From NCBI RefSeq assembly GCF_019904155.1, contig NZ_JAHCMB010000191.1, forward strand, positions 113,803 through 161,736: a DNA stretch of 47,934 nt, given 5' to 3'. This DNA is from Paenibacillus sinensis. Its GTDB lineage: Bacteria > Bacillota > Bacilli > Paenibacillales > Paenibacillaceae. Below are positions 7,961 to 15,897 of the stretch, piece after piece. Below the pieces are notes generated by a model, which made no database searches, was not told the DNA's origin, and saw only the letters and a program-made list of their open reading frames with translations. Position numbers and translations under genes: made by a program. The first letter of the stretch is position 1. Every line of letters begins with the position of its first letter.

Positions 7961-9565
7961 TTGAATCTGAAATCTTTGTTCAATCCAAAACCCGCAAAGA
8001 AGCCGCAAAAGACCGTGGCAGCCCCCCTGTCTCTGGACGCCGCCCTGGACGCCAATATGACGAAGATCAGAGAGCGTATCGGCGGCAGTTCGGATGTTGT
8101 GTTCCGTTCCTATTCCAATCCGGCATCGGACTCTCCTTCTCTGGGCTTCATCTATGTGGACGGATTGGTGAACGCCGAACTGGTCACCCAGACTGTTATT
8201 CAGCCGCTGACGGAGAACAAGGAGCTGGAAGGAAAGCGTCAGGAGCCGGACAAGGCTTTTACGCTGATCAAGGAACAGATTCTGCCTGCCGGCGGCGTCC
8301 ATGACTGCAAGACCATAGAGAGCCTGCTCGGCATGCTGTTCGAAGGCAACACCATCATTCTGATTGACGGCCATACGGTCGCTCTGGCCGCCAGCACCAC
8401 CGGCTGGGAGACGAGAAGCATCAACGAGCCGACTTCGCAGGGCGTCATCCGCGGCCCCAAGGAAGGCTTCACCGAGAATCTGCGCACCGGGACCTCCATG
8501 CTGCGGCGGAGATTGAAATCCCCCGATCTGCGGATCGAGGAATACAAGATTGGCAGACGCACCCGCACCGGCATCGCTCTTGTCTATCTGGAAGGCGTCG
8601 CAAGCGAGCAGGTTCTTGCCGAAGTGCGAAGAAGGCTGGACGCCATCGATACGGACGCCATTCTGGAGAGCAATTATATCGAGGAGCTCATTCAGGACGG
8701 CGGATTGACGCCCTTTCCGACCATCCAGAACACGGAGCGGCCCGATGCCCTGGCCGGGGGCATTCTGGAAGGCCAGGTCGGCATCATCATCGACGGAACC
8801 CCGTTCGCCCTGCTGGCGCCGTCCACGTTCTTCAGCTTCTTCCAATCGAGTGAGGATTACTATCAGCGATATGATATTTCCTCCTTTCTGCGGCTGATCC
8901 GGTTTAGCGCCTTTTTCGTGTCCCTGCTTCTGCCTGCGCTCTATATCGCCATCACCACCTTTCATCAGGAGATGGTCCCGACCACGCTGCTGATCAGCCT
9001 GGCTGCACAGCGCGAGGGCGTGCCGTTCCCGGCTCTGGTCGAAGCGCTGATGATGGAGGTTACCTTCGATGTTCTCCGTGAGGCCGGGGTCCGCATGCCC
9101 CGGGCGATCGGGCCCGCGATCTCCATCGTAGGCGCACTCGTGCTGGGCCAGGCCGCCGTTCAGGCGGGACTGGTATCCGCTGCGATGGTCATTGTGGTTT
9201 CGTTCACGGCGATCTCGAACTTCGTCATCCCGTCGCTGGCCATTGCCAACTCGATCCGGCTCATCCGTTTCCTCCTGATGCTGATTGCCGGAACTGTCGG
9301 TCTGTTCGGCATCATGTCCTTTATGATGCTGCTCCTGATCCATATGGCATCCCTGGAATCGTTCGGTGTTCCCTATTTGTCTCCAATGGCACCAATGAAG
9401 CTGAGTTACTTGAAGGATATTCTCATCCGCGTACCGCTGTGGAACATGAGTACCCGTCCGAGCCTCTATGGAGGAAATTCAGAACGCAGACAAAAAAACC
9501 AATCGCCGGATAAATCCCAGATGTCCAAAGACCGCTCCGGCGGGCAGGGAGGCGACCCTTCTTGA
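7961..9565 (+). CDS. Spore germination receptor A subunit (GerA/GerKA family)
   Basis: A 534-residue A subunit of a nutrient germinant receptor located in the spore inner membrane. It has a soluble N-terminal half (about 1-290), then about five membrane segments between residues 300 and 470, and a hydrophilic C-terminal tail. Family phrases include GFIYVDGLVN, RTGIALVYLEGVA, the GP-rich link GQVGIIIDGTPFALLAP, DYYQRYDISSFLRLIRF and FPALVEALMMEVTFDVLREAGVRMP. The TTG at 7961 is preferred because GGAGGGAG sits just upstream; an in-frame TTG at 7946 overlaps that ribosome site. Its stop overlaps the next start (TTGA). Confidence 0.95.
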   Translation: MNLKSLFNPKPAKKPQKTVAAPLSLDAALDANMTKIRERIGGSSDVVFRSYSNPASDSPSLGFIYVDGLVNAELVTQTVIQPLTENKELEGKRQEPDKAFTLIKEQILPAGGVHDCKTIESLLGMLFEGNTIILIDGHTVALAASTTGWETRSINEPTSQGVIRGPKEGFTENLRTGTSMLRRRLKSPDLRIEEYKIGRRTRTGIALVYLEGVASEQVLAEVRRRLDAIDTDAILESNYIEELIQDGGLTPFPTIQNTERPDALAGGILEGQVGIIIDGTPFALLAPSTFFSFFQSSEDYYQRYDISSFLRLIRFSAFFVSLLLPALYIAITTFHQEMVPTTLLISLAAQREGVPFPALVEALMMEVTFDVLREAGVRMPRAIGPAISIVGALVLGQAAVQAGLVSAAMVIVVSFTAISNFVIPSLAIANSIRLIRFLLMLIAGTVGLFGIMSFMMLLLIHMASLESFGVPYLSPMAPMKLSYLKDILIRVPLWNMSTRPSLYGGNSERRQKNQSPDKSQMSKDRSGGQGGDPS

Positions 9566-10665
9566 AAGAAAAAATCGGCACGGTTCAAGCTACCCTGCTT
9601 ATTGTCAGCACCATTCTCCCCACCGCTCTGATCGTGCTTCCCGTCATCATCGGGAAGTATCTCGAGCAGGATTCTCCGATATCGGTCGTAATAACCGGTT
9701 TCGTGGGTGCGGCCATCGCCTGGCTTATCGGCTCCGTAGCCAAAAGAAACAACGGCGAGCCTTTTCTGGATTGGGTTAAAGGCATTACCTCGCCCGTAGT
9801 TGCCTTCATAATCGGCATACTGCTGCTCCAATACTATATGGACACAACGGTGGCCATTCTGCGGGAGTATGTGAATTTCATCCGGGATAATGTCCTGCTC
9901 AACACGCCGGATGCCGTACTTACGGTCATTATTATGCTGGTTGCCTTATACATGGCCGACAAGGGGATTGTGGCGATATCGCGGATTAACAGCATTGCGA
10001 CGCTGCTGATCACGATTATCGTGCCGCTGTATATCGGCGGATTAATCAAGCATTTCAGTCTGCCCCGGCTGCTGCCTATGTTCGACCACTCTGCAGCATC
10101 CCTAGCGCTCGCTACTTTGACGCCGGCGGGATGGATGTCGGAAGTAGGCATCCTGCTCTTTCTTTCGCCCTATCTGAGACATCCGGGCAAGGCCACGCGA
10201 ATCAACATTATCGGCTCTTCCATCGTATCGGGGATTTTGCTGGTGGACATTTTGACGACCTTGCTCGTACTGGGACCCCAGTATATCCAGAGCGTGAGTT
10301 ACCCGATCTTCTCTACGGTCAGCATCATCCAGGTCGGCCGGTATATCGAGAACCTGGATATTCTGTTCACTTCATTCTGGATCATGAATGTCTACATGAA
10401 GCTCGCCATCTTCACGTTCGTCACCGTCCAGTGCTTCAAACAGACTTTCCGCATCCAGAATGAAAGGCCATACAGCGTGGCGCTATCGCTCATCGCCATC
10501 GTGGAATGTCTGTATACATGGGCAGATCCGGGCAAAATCGACACCTATAACCAGCAAGGCCGAATGCTGGTTTTCCTTCTCCTCAATGTCCTGCTGCCGC
10601 TCGGGATTCTGCTATGGGTCCGGGTTAAAGATCAGCATAGCGTGAAGAAAGGAGCACAGACATGA
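9562..10665 (+). CDS. Spore germination receptor B subunit (GerAB/ArcD-type permease), first copy
   Basis: A 367-residue integral membrane protein with about ten transmembrane segments, of the endospore germination permease family related to amino-acid transporters. It forms the probable nutrient-binding part of the receptor together with the A and C subunits. The start is TTG at 9562, overlapping the stop of the A gene, and its own stop overlaps the C gene start (ATGA), which indicates tight translational coupling. A second, divergent B-type gene lies at the end of the same operon. Confidence 0.94.
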   Translation: MKEKIGTVQATLLIVSTILPTALIVLPVIIGKYLEQDSPISVVITGFVGAAIAWLIGSVAKRNNGEPFLDWVKGITSPVVAFIIGILLLQYYMDTTVAILREYVNFIRDNVLLNTPDAVLTVIIMLVALYMADKGIVAISRINSIATLLITIIVPLYIGGLIKHFSLPRLLPMFDHSAASLALATLTPAGWMSEVGILLFLSPYLRHPGKATRINIIGSSIVSGILLVDILTTLLVLGPQYIQSVSYPIFSTVSIIQVGRYIENLDILFTSFWIMNVYMKLAIFTFVTVQCFKQTFRIQNERPYSVALSLIAIVECLYTWADPGKIDTYNQQGRMLVFLLLNVLLPLGILLWVRVKDQHSVKKGAQT

Positions 10666-11912
10666 GCCGGGGCACGCGCAAAGTCCATAAAGCCGGCAGC
10701 CTCCTGCTGGTACTCATCCTGATGTCCATGACAGTGAGCGGCTGCTGGGACGACCGGGAGCTCAGCGAGCTGGGCATCGTCTCGGCCTCCGCTTACGACT
10801 GGGAGGACAACCACTGGAAAGCGACCTACCAGGTTATCAATCCTTCCTCCGGTGCCAGCGGCATGGGCGGGGGAGGCTCAAGCAGCACAAGCTCGCCGCC
10901 CTTCCTGACGTTTACGGTAAGAGGCAGCACGATCATGCAGGCCATTGAACGCTCCAATCTGACCAGTACGCGGCAAATGTTCTTTTCCCATTCCCGGATC
11001 ACCGTGATCAGCGAGAAGTTGGCCAAGCGGGGGCTTAGCCAGCTGATCGACATGTTTATGCGAAGACCCGAAGCCCGTGAGACGGTCTACATGTTCATTG
11101 CCGAGGGCGAGGCGGGCCGGCTGCTCAGCCAACTGATGCAATTCAGCAAAAGCCAGGGAGCCGGCATCCAGCTCATGATCGAGCAGGAGGCTACTCAGAC
11201 TTCTTTCTATCCGGGGACTCGGGTATTTGAACTGGCCATGCAGCTGACATCGGAGTCGGAGTGCGGCACAATACCAGAGCTTAAGCTGACCGGCAATAAA
11301 GTGATGGATAAGACCGACGACACTGCCCAGACTGATATGCCTTCCCGGATGGATCTCGGCCGGTTGGCCGTTATGAAGAAGGACCGTTTTGCCGGCTGGC
11401 TGTCGCAAAGAGAAGCCTTCGGGTTGTCATTCATGACGGACAAAATCAAAATGACCAACTTGTCGTTCTCATCCATCCCCGGAGAAAGCGACAAGGACGA
11501 CGCCTCCATTATCCTGCAGCACTCCTCCACAACCGTCCGTCCGGTCTGGACAAACGATCATTATGTCATGGATATCGACATCCATGGCGGCGGCATTTTG
11601 AGCGAGATCGGCAGCAAGCTGGATTTAACCAAGGAGTCCTCCATAGCGCGGATGGAACGCTCCATTGAGGCGAATATTGTTGACATTGTGAAGGACTCCT
11701 GGGCGTCCATCCAGAAAATGAATGCCGATGCGACCGGCTTCGCCATTTCAATTCATCGTCATGATCCGAAGCGCTGGAAGAAGATCAAAAAGGAAGATAG
11801 CTGGGACAGCGTATTCCGGAACATTGAAATTCGTCCGCATGTCAAAATCAAAATCGAACGCATCGGGCTTGGCAACAAATCCTATAAATCCCTGGAGCCA
11901 AGTGGAAAGTAA
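10662..11912 (+). CDS. Spore germination receptor C subunit lipoprotein (Ger(x)C family)
   Basis: A 416-residue lipoprotein. The signal peptide ends with the lipobox VSG-C28, followed by WDDRELSELGIVSA, a nearly invariant opening for Ger(x)C proteins. The three-domain body ends with IEIRPHVKIKIERIG. It is attached to the outer face of the spore inner membrane after diacylglycerylation by Lgt and partners the A and B subunits. A Gly/Ser-rich stretch (GASGMGGGGSSSTSS, about 65-80) inside the first domain is longer than I would expect and is probably a flexible loop. Confidence 0.94.
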   Translation: MSRGTRKVHKAGSLLLVLILMSMTVSGCWDDRELSELGIVSASAYDWEDNHWKATYQVINPSSGASGMGGGGSSSTSSPPFLTFTVRGSTIMQAIERSNLTSTRQMFFSHSRITVISEKLAKRGLSQLIDMFMRRPEARETVYMFIAEGEAGRLLSQLMQFSKSQGAGIQLMIEQEATQTSFYPGTRVFELAMQLTSESECGTIPELKLTGNKVMDKTDDTAQTDMPSRMDLGRLAVMKKDRFAGWLSQREAFGLSFMTDKIKMTNLSFSSIPGESDKDDASIILQHSSTTVRPVWTNDHYVMDIDIHGGGILSEIGSKLDLTKESSIARMERSIEANIVDIVKDSWASIQKMNADATGFAISIHRHDPKRWKKIKKEDSWDSVFRNIEIRPHVKIKIERIGLGNKSYKSLEPSGK

Positions 11913-11936
11913 CGTCTTGCGAGTGAAGGTGATGCC

Positions 11937-12170
11937 ATGAGAGCGGCGGCGGTTGTCGCGCTGTATATTGCCGTATATGTCTGGGGGTGGAAAAAGCTGG
12001 GGTCACAAGCAACCATCCTGCACCGTGTGGCGCTCGGATGCCTGCTCGGCTGGGCGCTGTACGTCAATTTGTCCGGTCTGGCCATGATGCCCCATCTGAG
12101 CATATCATCGCTATACATCGCCTTGTTCCAGCCCGTCGGCAGAGCATTTATCAATTGGCTAGGAGGTTAG
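11937..12170 (+). CDS. Small two-helix membrane protein, candidate germinant-receptor D subunit
   Basis: A 77-residue protein with two predicted membrane segments (about 3-18 and 30-53) and a short tail. It starts with ATG after AAGGTGAT, 24 bases after the C gene, and its stop codon lies inside the ribosome site of the next gene (GGAGGTTAG). Small two-span proteins called D subunits accompany many germinant receptor operons in Bacillus and modulate receptor response. Size, topology and operon position fit that role, but the sequence itself is not conserved enough for me to confirm it. Confidence 0.75.
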   Translation: MRAAAVVALYIAVYVWGWKKLGSQATILHRVALGCLLGWALYVNLSGLAMMPHLSISSLYIALFQPVGRAFINWLGG

Positions 12171-12174
12171 AGCC

Positions 12175-13266
12175 TTGTCACAGACAAACAAGCCGATCAG
12201 CGGTCTGCAAATCTCGTTCATGATCATTCTGTTTGAAATTGGCAGCGTACCCCTGTTCCATCTCGGCGCCAAGGCGAAGCAGGATTCCTGGTTGGCGATA
12301 GGGGTCGGAGCTGCCGTCGGGCTAGTTCTCCTGCTGCTCCTGCTATGGCTGCAAAAAAGGATGCCGGAGATGGAACTGACCGGAATGCTGCGATACGGTT
12401 TTGGCCGGATTGCCGGTTCCGTGGCCGGAGTCCTGTACTTCTGCTATTTTGCCTATGAATCGATGCGCAACGTCCGCGATATCGGCGAGATGACCGCACT
12501 GACCCTGCTGCGAACAACCCCTATATTCATCACCATGCTGATCTTCCTGCTGATTGCGGGCTATGCCACCTGGAAAGGCGCCGAGATCATCTTCCGGCTG
12601 CCGGAGATTCTGCTTCCGGGGCTGATGTTGAGCTATTCCCTGCTAATCGCCTTGTTCTTCATCCTCAAAAGAGCCGATATCAGGTGGCTCCTGCCCGTGG
12701 CTGAGAACGGACTGCTCCCGATCGTGCAGGCGGCGCTGCCGGATCTCATCTCGTTCCCCTTTGGACAAATGATCGTCTTTCTGATGGTATGGCCGCTGTG
12801 GAACGGGAACGGCGTGCCCGTCAGAAACACCCTCTGGGCTTATGCAGCGGTCAGCCTGTTTCTGGTTCTCATGAACGTGCTCAATTCAGCCGTGCTCGGT
12901 CCAAGCCTGGCTGCCAACTCCATTCTCCCCTTGCTCGAAGCTTCCCGGGCGCTGGTCGAGTTGAAGTTTATCGAACGGCTAGACATTCTGGTAACAATTA
13001 TGATTTTCGTCGGGCTGATGATCAAAATCCTGCTCTACTTCTATTGCGCTGTCGAGATCTTGGCCAATTTGACCCGGCTGTCCGCGAAATGGTTGATCGT
13101 TCTCGTCATCGCGCTGATCTACTCGTCGGCATTTCTGGAACGGAACTATACCCAGCATATTGCCGTCGGTCTTGGACCTTCCCTGAAGGTCGACCTCCTG
13201 TTTCAAATTGTCATTCCGCTGGTGATGGCCGTAAGCGTTGCGCTGCGTCAGCATTTCTCATCATAG
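12175..13266 (+). CDS. Spore germination receptor B subunit (GerAB-type permease), second copy
   Basis: This 363-residue protein has about ten membrane segments and the GerAB/ArcD/ProY family pattern: the N-terminal ISGLQISFMIILFEIGS, then ESMRNVRDIGEMTALTLL, then LPEILLPGL. It differs clearly from the B subunit at 9562-10665. The start is TTG, eight bases after AGGAGG. With the first B gene it gives the operon the order A-B-C-D-B', so the cell may assemble two receptor variants sharing A and C, or one receptor with two different B subunits. The operon ends with a terminator at 13314. Confidence 0.93.
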   Translation: MSQTNKPISGLQISFMIILFEIGSVPLFHLGAKAKQDSWLAIGVGAAVGLVLLLLLLWLQKRMPEMELTGMLRYGFGRIAGSVAGVLYFCYFAYESMRNVRDIGEMTALTLLRTTPIFITMLIFLLIAGYATWKGAEIIFRLPEILLPGLMLSYSLLIALFFILKRADIRWLLPVAENGLLPIVQAALPDLISFPFGQMIVFLMVWPLWNGNGVPVRNTLWAYAAVSLFLVLMNVLNSAVLGPSLAANSILPLLEASRALVELKFIERLDILVTIMIFVGLMIKILLYFYCAVEILANLTRLSAKWLIVLVIALIYSSAFLERNYTQHIAVGLGPSLKVDLLFQIVIPLVMAVSVALRQHFSS

Positions 13267-13313
13267 ACATCCACCGGGCCATGCCTTTCAGTCCCTTTCA
13301 GCCCGGCATTCAT

Positions 13314-13344
13314 TCCCCGTGTACCCTTGAGCGGGGGATTTTTT
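13314..13344 (+). terminator. Rho-independent terminator of the germination operon
   Basis: TCCCCG pairs with CGGGGGA (one bulged G) across a 12-base loop and is followed by TTTTTT. It lies about 50 bases after the second B-subunit gene and just before the feoAB promoter. Confidence 0.75.
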
Positions 13345-13353
13345 GTGAATTTA

Positions 13354-13428
13354 TGTTGCACAGATGAAACATTTTTGTTGATTGGACAAAATATTTCACA
13401 TATACTAATATCATGGCGATGTGCAACA
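13354..13428 (+). promoter_or_regulatory. feo promoter flanked by a perfect 9-bp inverted repeat
   Basis: A good vegetative promoter (TTGATT at 13378, 17-bp spacer, TATACT at 13401) precedes feoA. It is bracketed by TGTTGCACA (13354-13362) and its exact complement TGTGCAACA (13420-13428), whose midpoint (13391) falls on the middle of the promoter. The symmetry suggests an operator pair or a loop-forming element. I see no good 19-bp Fur box, so the iron regulator acting here is not evident. Confidence 0.55.
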
Positions 13429-13463
13429 ATCACTTTTTTGACCACAAAGAAAGGAGGAACGCA

Positions 13464-13718
13464 ATGACCAAGGCAGGTATACCGTTATCGGAAGCGGCTA
13501 AAGGAAGCATTCTGCGGATCAGCGGCATGAGTGTGCAGGGTGTCATGAGAAGGAGACTGCTTGATCTCGGTTTTGTCCCCGGCAATACGGTGGAAGTGCT
13601 GCGCCGAAGTCCTCTGGGAGACCCCACCGCTTATCGTGTAAGCAATACGACGATTGCGCTTCGGAGGGAAGAAGGCTCGCTCATATACGGAGAACGGATT
13701 GGAGGAGATGCGGAATGA
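13464..13718 (+). CDS. feoA: FeoA domain protein
   Basis: An 84-residue cytoplasmic SH3-like protein. The features are IPLSEAAKGSILRISGMSVQGVMRRRLLDLGFVPGN and a C-terminal strand that places a conserved Gly and Arg near the end (LIYGERIGGDAE). FeoA assists ferrous iron uptake by FeoB. The ATG at 13464 is chosen because AAAGGAGG lies seven bases upstream. The stop overlaps the next start (ATGA), so it is coupled to the FeoB GTPase gene. Confidence 0.92.
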   Translation: MTKAGIPLSEAAKGSILRISGMSVQGVMRRRLLDLGFVPGNTVEVLRRSPLGDPTAYRVSNTTIALRREEGSLIYGERIGGDAE

Positions 13719-14446
13719 AACGCTACACGGTAGCTTTTGCCGGAAATCCGAACACGGGCAAGAGTACGCTGTTCAATCTTCTGACGGGAATGCGGCAGCA
13801 TACCGGCAATTGGGCCGGCAAGACGGTCGCGGCTGCGGAAGGGACCTTCAGGTTTATGGGAGATGAATACCTCGCTGTCGATCTGCCCGGGACTTATTCT
13901 CTCTATTCCAATTCCGCCGACGAAGAGGCGGCCCGCGATTACATCATCTTCGAGCGGCCGGATGTCACCCTGGTCGTGCTTGACGCGACCTCTCTCGAAC
14001 GGAACCTGAACCTTGCGCTTCAGGTGCTGGAGATCACCGGCCGGGCGGTTGTGTGCATCAATCTGATCGATGAGGCAGAGAGGCTGGGCATCGACATCGA
14101 TCTTAAGGCGATATCCCGGCATCTGGGCGTCCCGGTTCTCGCCGTATCGGCCAGGAACAAGACAGGGATCAGGGAACTGCTGGACGAAATCGGGCGGGCC
14201 GCCGCCCTTCCGGTGGGCACAGAGCCGATGCGTATTCCGTACAGCGCGGACATCGAACGCGGCATCGCCGAGCTTCTTCCGCTGGTGGAGCAAACCTTAG
14301 GTCCGGAATATCCGGCCCGCTGGATTGCGCTGCGGCTGCTTGACGGCGATGAGAGCCTGCTTGGCTCCTTGCGCCAAGCTCTTGCGGGAACCAGAACCAT
14401 CGCGATAAAGGAGGTGTCCGGCCATGGAGCAACCGTCTGCCATTAA
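13715..14446 (+). CDS. FeoB GTPase domain protein (N-terminal half of a split FeoB)
   Basis: A 243-residue soluble protein equal to the cytoplasmic G domain plus helical (GDI-like) domain of FeoB. Motifs: G1 GNPNTGKS (residues 10-17), G2 region NWAGKTV, G3 DLPGTYSL, G4 NLID and G5 SARNKTG. In most bacteria these residues are fused to the membrane part, but here a stop codon follows the helical domain and a separate gene encodes the membrane half, overlapping by 23 bases in another frame. Paenibacillus species commonly annotate a separate 'FeoB small GTPase domain' protein, so the split is probably natural and functional rather than a frameshift. Confidence 0.93.
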   Translation: MKRYTVAFAGNPNTGKSTLFNLLTGMRQHTGNWAGKTVAAAEGTFRFMGDEYLAVDLPGTYSLYSNSADEEAARDYIIFERPDVTLVVLDATSLERNLNLALQVLEITGRAVVCINLIDEAERLGIDIDLKAISRHLGVPVLAVSARNKTGIRELLDEIGRAAALPVGTEPMRIPYSADIERGIAELLPLVEQTLGPEYPARWIALRLLDGDESLLGSLRQALAGTRTIAIKEVSGHGATVCH

Positions 14447-15830
14447 GGGAGGAGACGCACTGAATGACCTCATTGCCTCCGCAGGACGGCTGAGCGGCGG
14501 CGGCATCCGGGATGATATCGTCAGCGGCATCTACCAGGTCTCCGCAAGCATCTGCCGGGAAGCCGTCAACTACCGGGAACCCGGCAAGCTGAACGACACC
14601 CACAAGCTGGACCGTATCGTCACCTCCAAAATATGGGGATTCCCGATTATGCTGGCCATTCTCGGCGCCGTGTTCTGGATCACGATAGCCGGGGCGAATT
14701 ATCCTTCCGGCTGGCTGGCTTCCATGTTCGGCTACTTCGAGGGGTATCTCACGGCCGGATTTCAAGCGCTTCATGCGCCTGACTGGCTGCACGGCGTGCT
14801 TGTTCTCGGACTGTACCGGGGAACTTCCTGGGTAATCAGCGTCATGCTGCCGCCGATGGCCATCTTCTTCCCCGTCTTCGCTCTGCTGGAGAACTTCGGC
14901 TATCTCCCGCGTGTCGCGTTCAATATGGACCGCCTGTTCAAGAAGTCCGGCGGACACGGCAAGCAGGCGCTGACCATGTCGATGGGCTTCGGCTGCAACG
15001 CAGCCGCCATCCTGTCCACGCGGATCATCGAATCGCCCCGGGAGCGGATGCTGGCCATTCTCACGAACAATTTCGTGCCATGCAACGGCCGCTGGCCGAC
15101 ACTGATTCTCCTGTCCTCCCTATTCATGGCGGGAGCGGCAGGGACAGGTGCGCTTGGCTCGCTGGCCACTGCGGGAATTCTGATGACGCTTGTGGTGTTC
15201 GGCATTGCCGTTACATTAAGCGTATCCTGGATACTGTCGAAGACGGCGCTTCGCGGCGTTCCCACGCATTACACGCTGGAGCTGCCGCCGTACCGGAAGC
15301 CCCAGATGTGGAGAACGATACTCGTCTCCTCCAAGGAGAAATCCCTGAACGTGCTGACGCGCGCCATCGTCATTGCGGCGCCTGCCGGAGTGGCCACCTG
15401 GATATTGGGAAATATCTATGTGGGCGATAGCAGCGTGCTGAGCCATATGGCAGCCTTCTTCGATCCCTTCGCCCGCTTGCTCGGGCTGGACGGGTATATC
15501 ATTATGGCCTTCATCCTGGGGCTGCCGGCGAACGAAATCGTGCTGCCGATTCTGATGATGGGCTACCTGGCGTCCGGCGCGATGGTCGATGTTGACAGCC
15601 TGGAGAATATCAAGGATATCTTTCTCCGGCAGGGCTGGACATGGCTGACCGCGCTGAACATGATGCTCTTCTCCCTGCTGCATTATCCTTGCGGCACGGC
15701 GCTCGTCAACATCTATAAAGAAACGAAAAGCATGAAATGGGCCGTCCTCTCCGCCGTCATCCCGCTGGGCATCGCCATTGCGGTGACCTTTGCAGTCGCG
15801 CAGGCCGCATATGCTTTTGGCTGGGTGTAA
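14424..15830 (+). CDS. FeoB membrane domain protein (C-terminal half of a split FeoB)
   Basis: A 468-residue membrane protein with two Gate (nucleoside-recognition) domains and the FeoB core. It carries LLENFGYLPRVAFNMDRLF, GFGCNAAAILSTRII, NNFVPCNGRWP and a C-terminal gate with GLPANEIVLPILMMGYL. It forms the ferrous-iron path across the membrane. The classical second-gate Cys motif is of the CNGR type. The start is ATG at 14424 after AAGGAGGTGTCC, a strong ribosome site lying inside the upstream GTPase gene, which argues for programmed separate translation. A terminator follows at 15833. Confidence 0.93.
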   Translation: MEQPSAIKGGDALNDLIASAGRLSGGGIRDDIVSGIYQVSASICREAVNYREPGKLNDTHKLDRIVTSKIWGFPIMLAILGAVFWITIAGANYPSGWLASMFGYFEGYLTAGFQALHAPDWLHGVLVLGLYRGTSWVISVMLPPMAIFFPVFALLENFGYLPRVAFNMDRLFKKSGGHGKQALTMSMGFGCNAAAILSTRIIESPRERMLAILTNNFVPCNGRWPTLILLSSLFMAGAAGTGALGSLATAGILMTLVVFGIAVTLSVSWILSKTALRGVPTHYTLELPPYRKPQMWRTILVSSKEKSLNVLTRAIVIAAPAGVATWILGNIYVGDSSVLSHMAAFFDPFARLLGLDGYIIMAFILGLPANEIVLPILMMGYLASGAMVDVDSLENIKDIFLRQGWTWLTALNMMLFSLLHYPCGTALVNIYKETKSMKWAVLSAVIPLGIAIAVTFAVAQAAYAFGWV

Positions 15831-15832
15831 GA

Positions 15833-15888
15833 GACCAGGGATACCCTGCCGCTATGAATCCTGCGGCGGCGGCATCCCTGGTCTTTTT
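15833..15888 (+). terminator. Rho-independent terminator of the feo operon
   Basis: GACCAGGGAT pairs perfectly with ATCCCTGGTC across a loop of about 30 bases (with internal GC pairs) and is followed by TTTTT. It starts two bases after the FeoB membrane-gene stop. Confidence 0.85.
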
Positions 15889-15897
15889 CCCGGATCG

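Noticed and set aside
7835..9343. Long minus-strand open frame of about 500 codons
   Set aside because: It runs antisense to the germination A subunit, has a composition full of Arg, Gln, Gly and His typical of antisense GC-rich frames, and matches no family.
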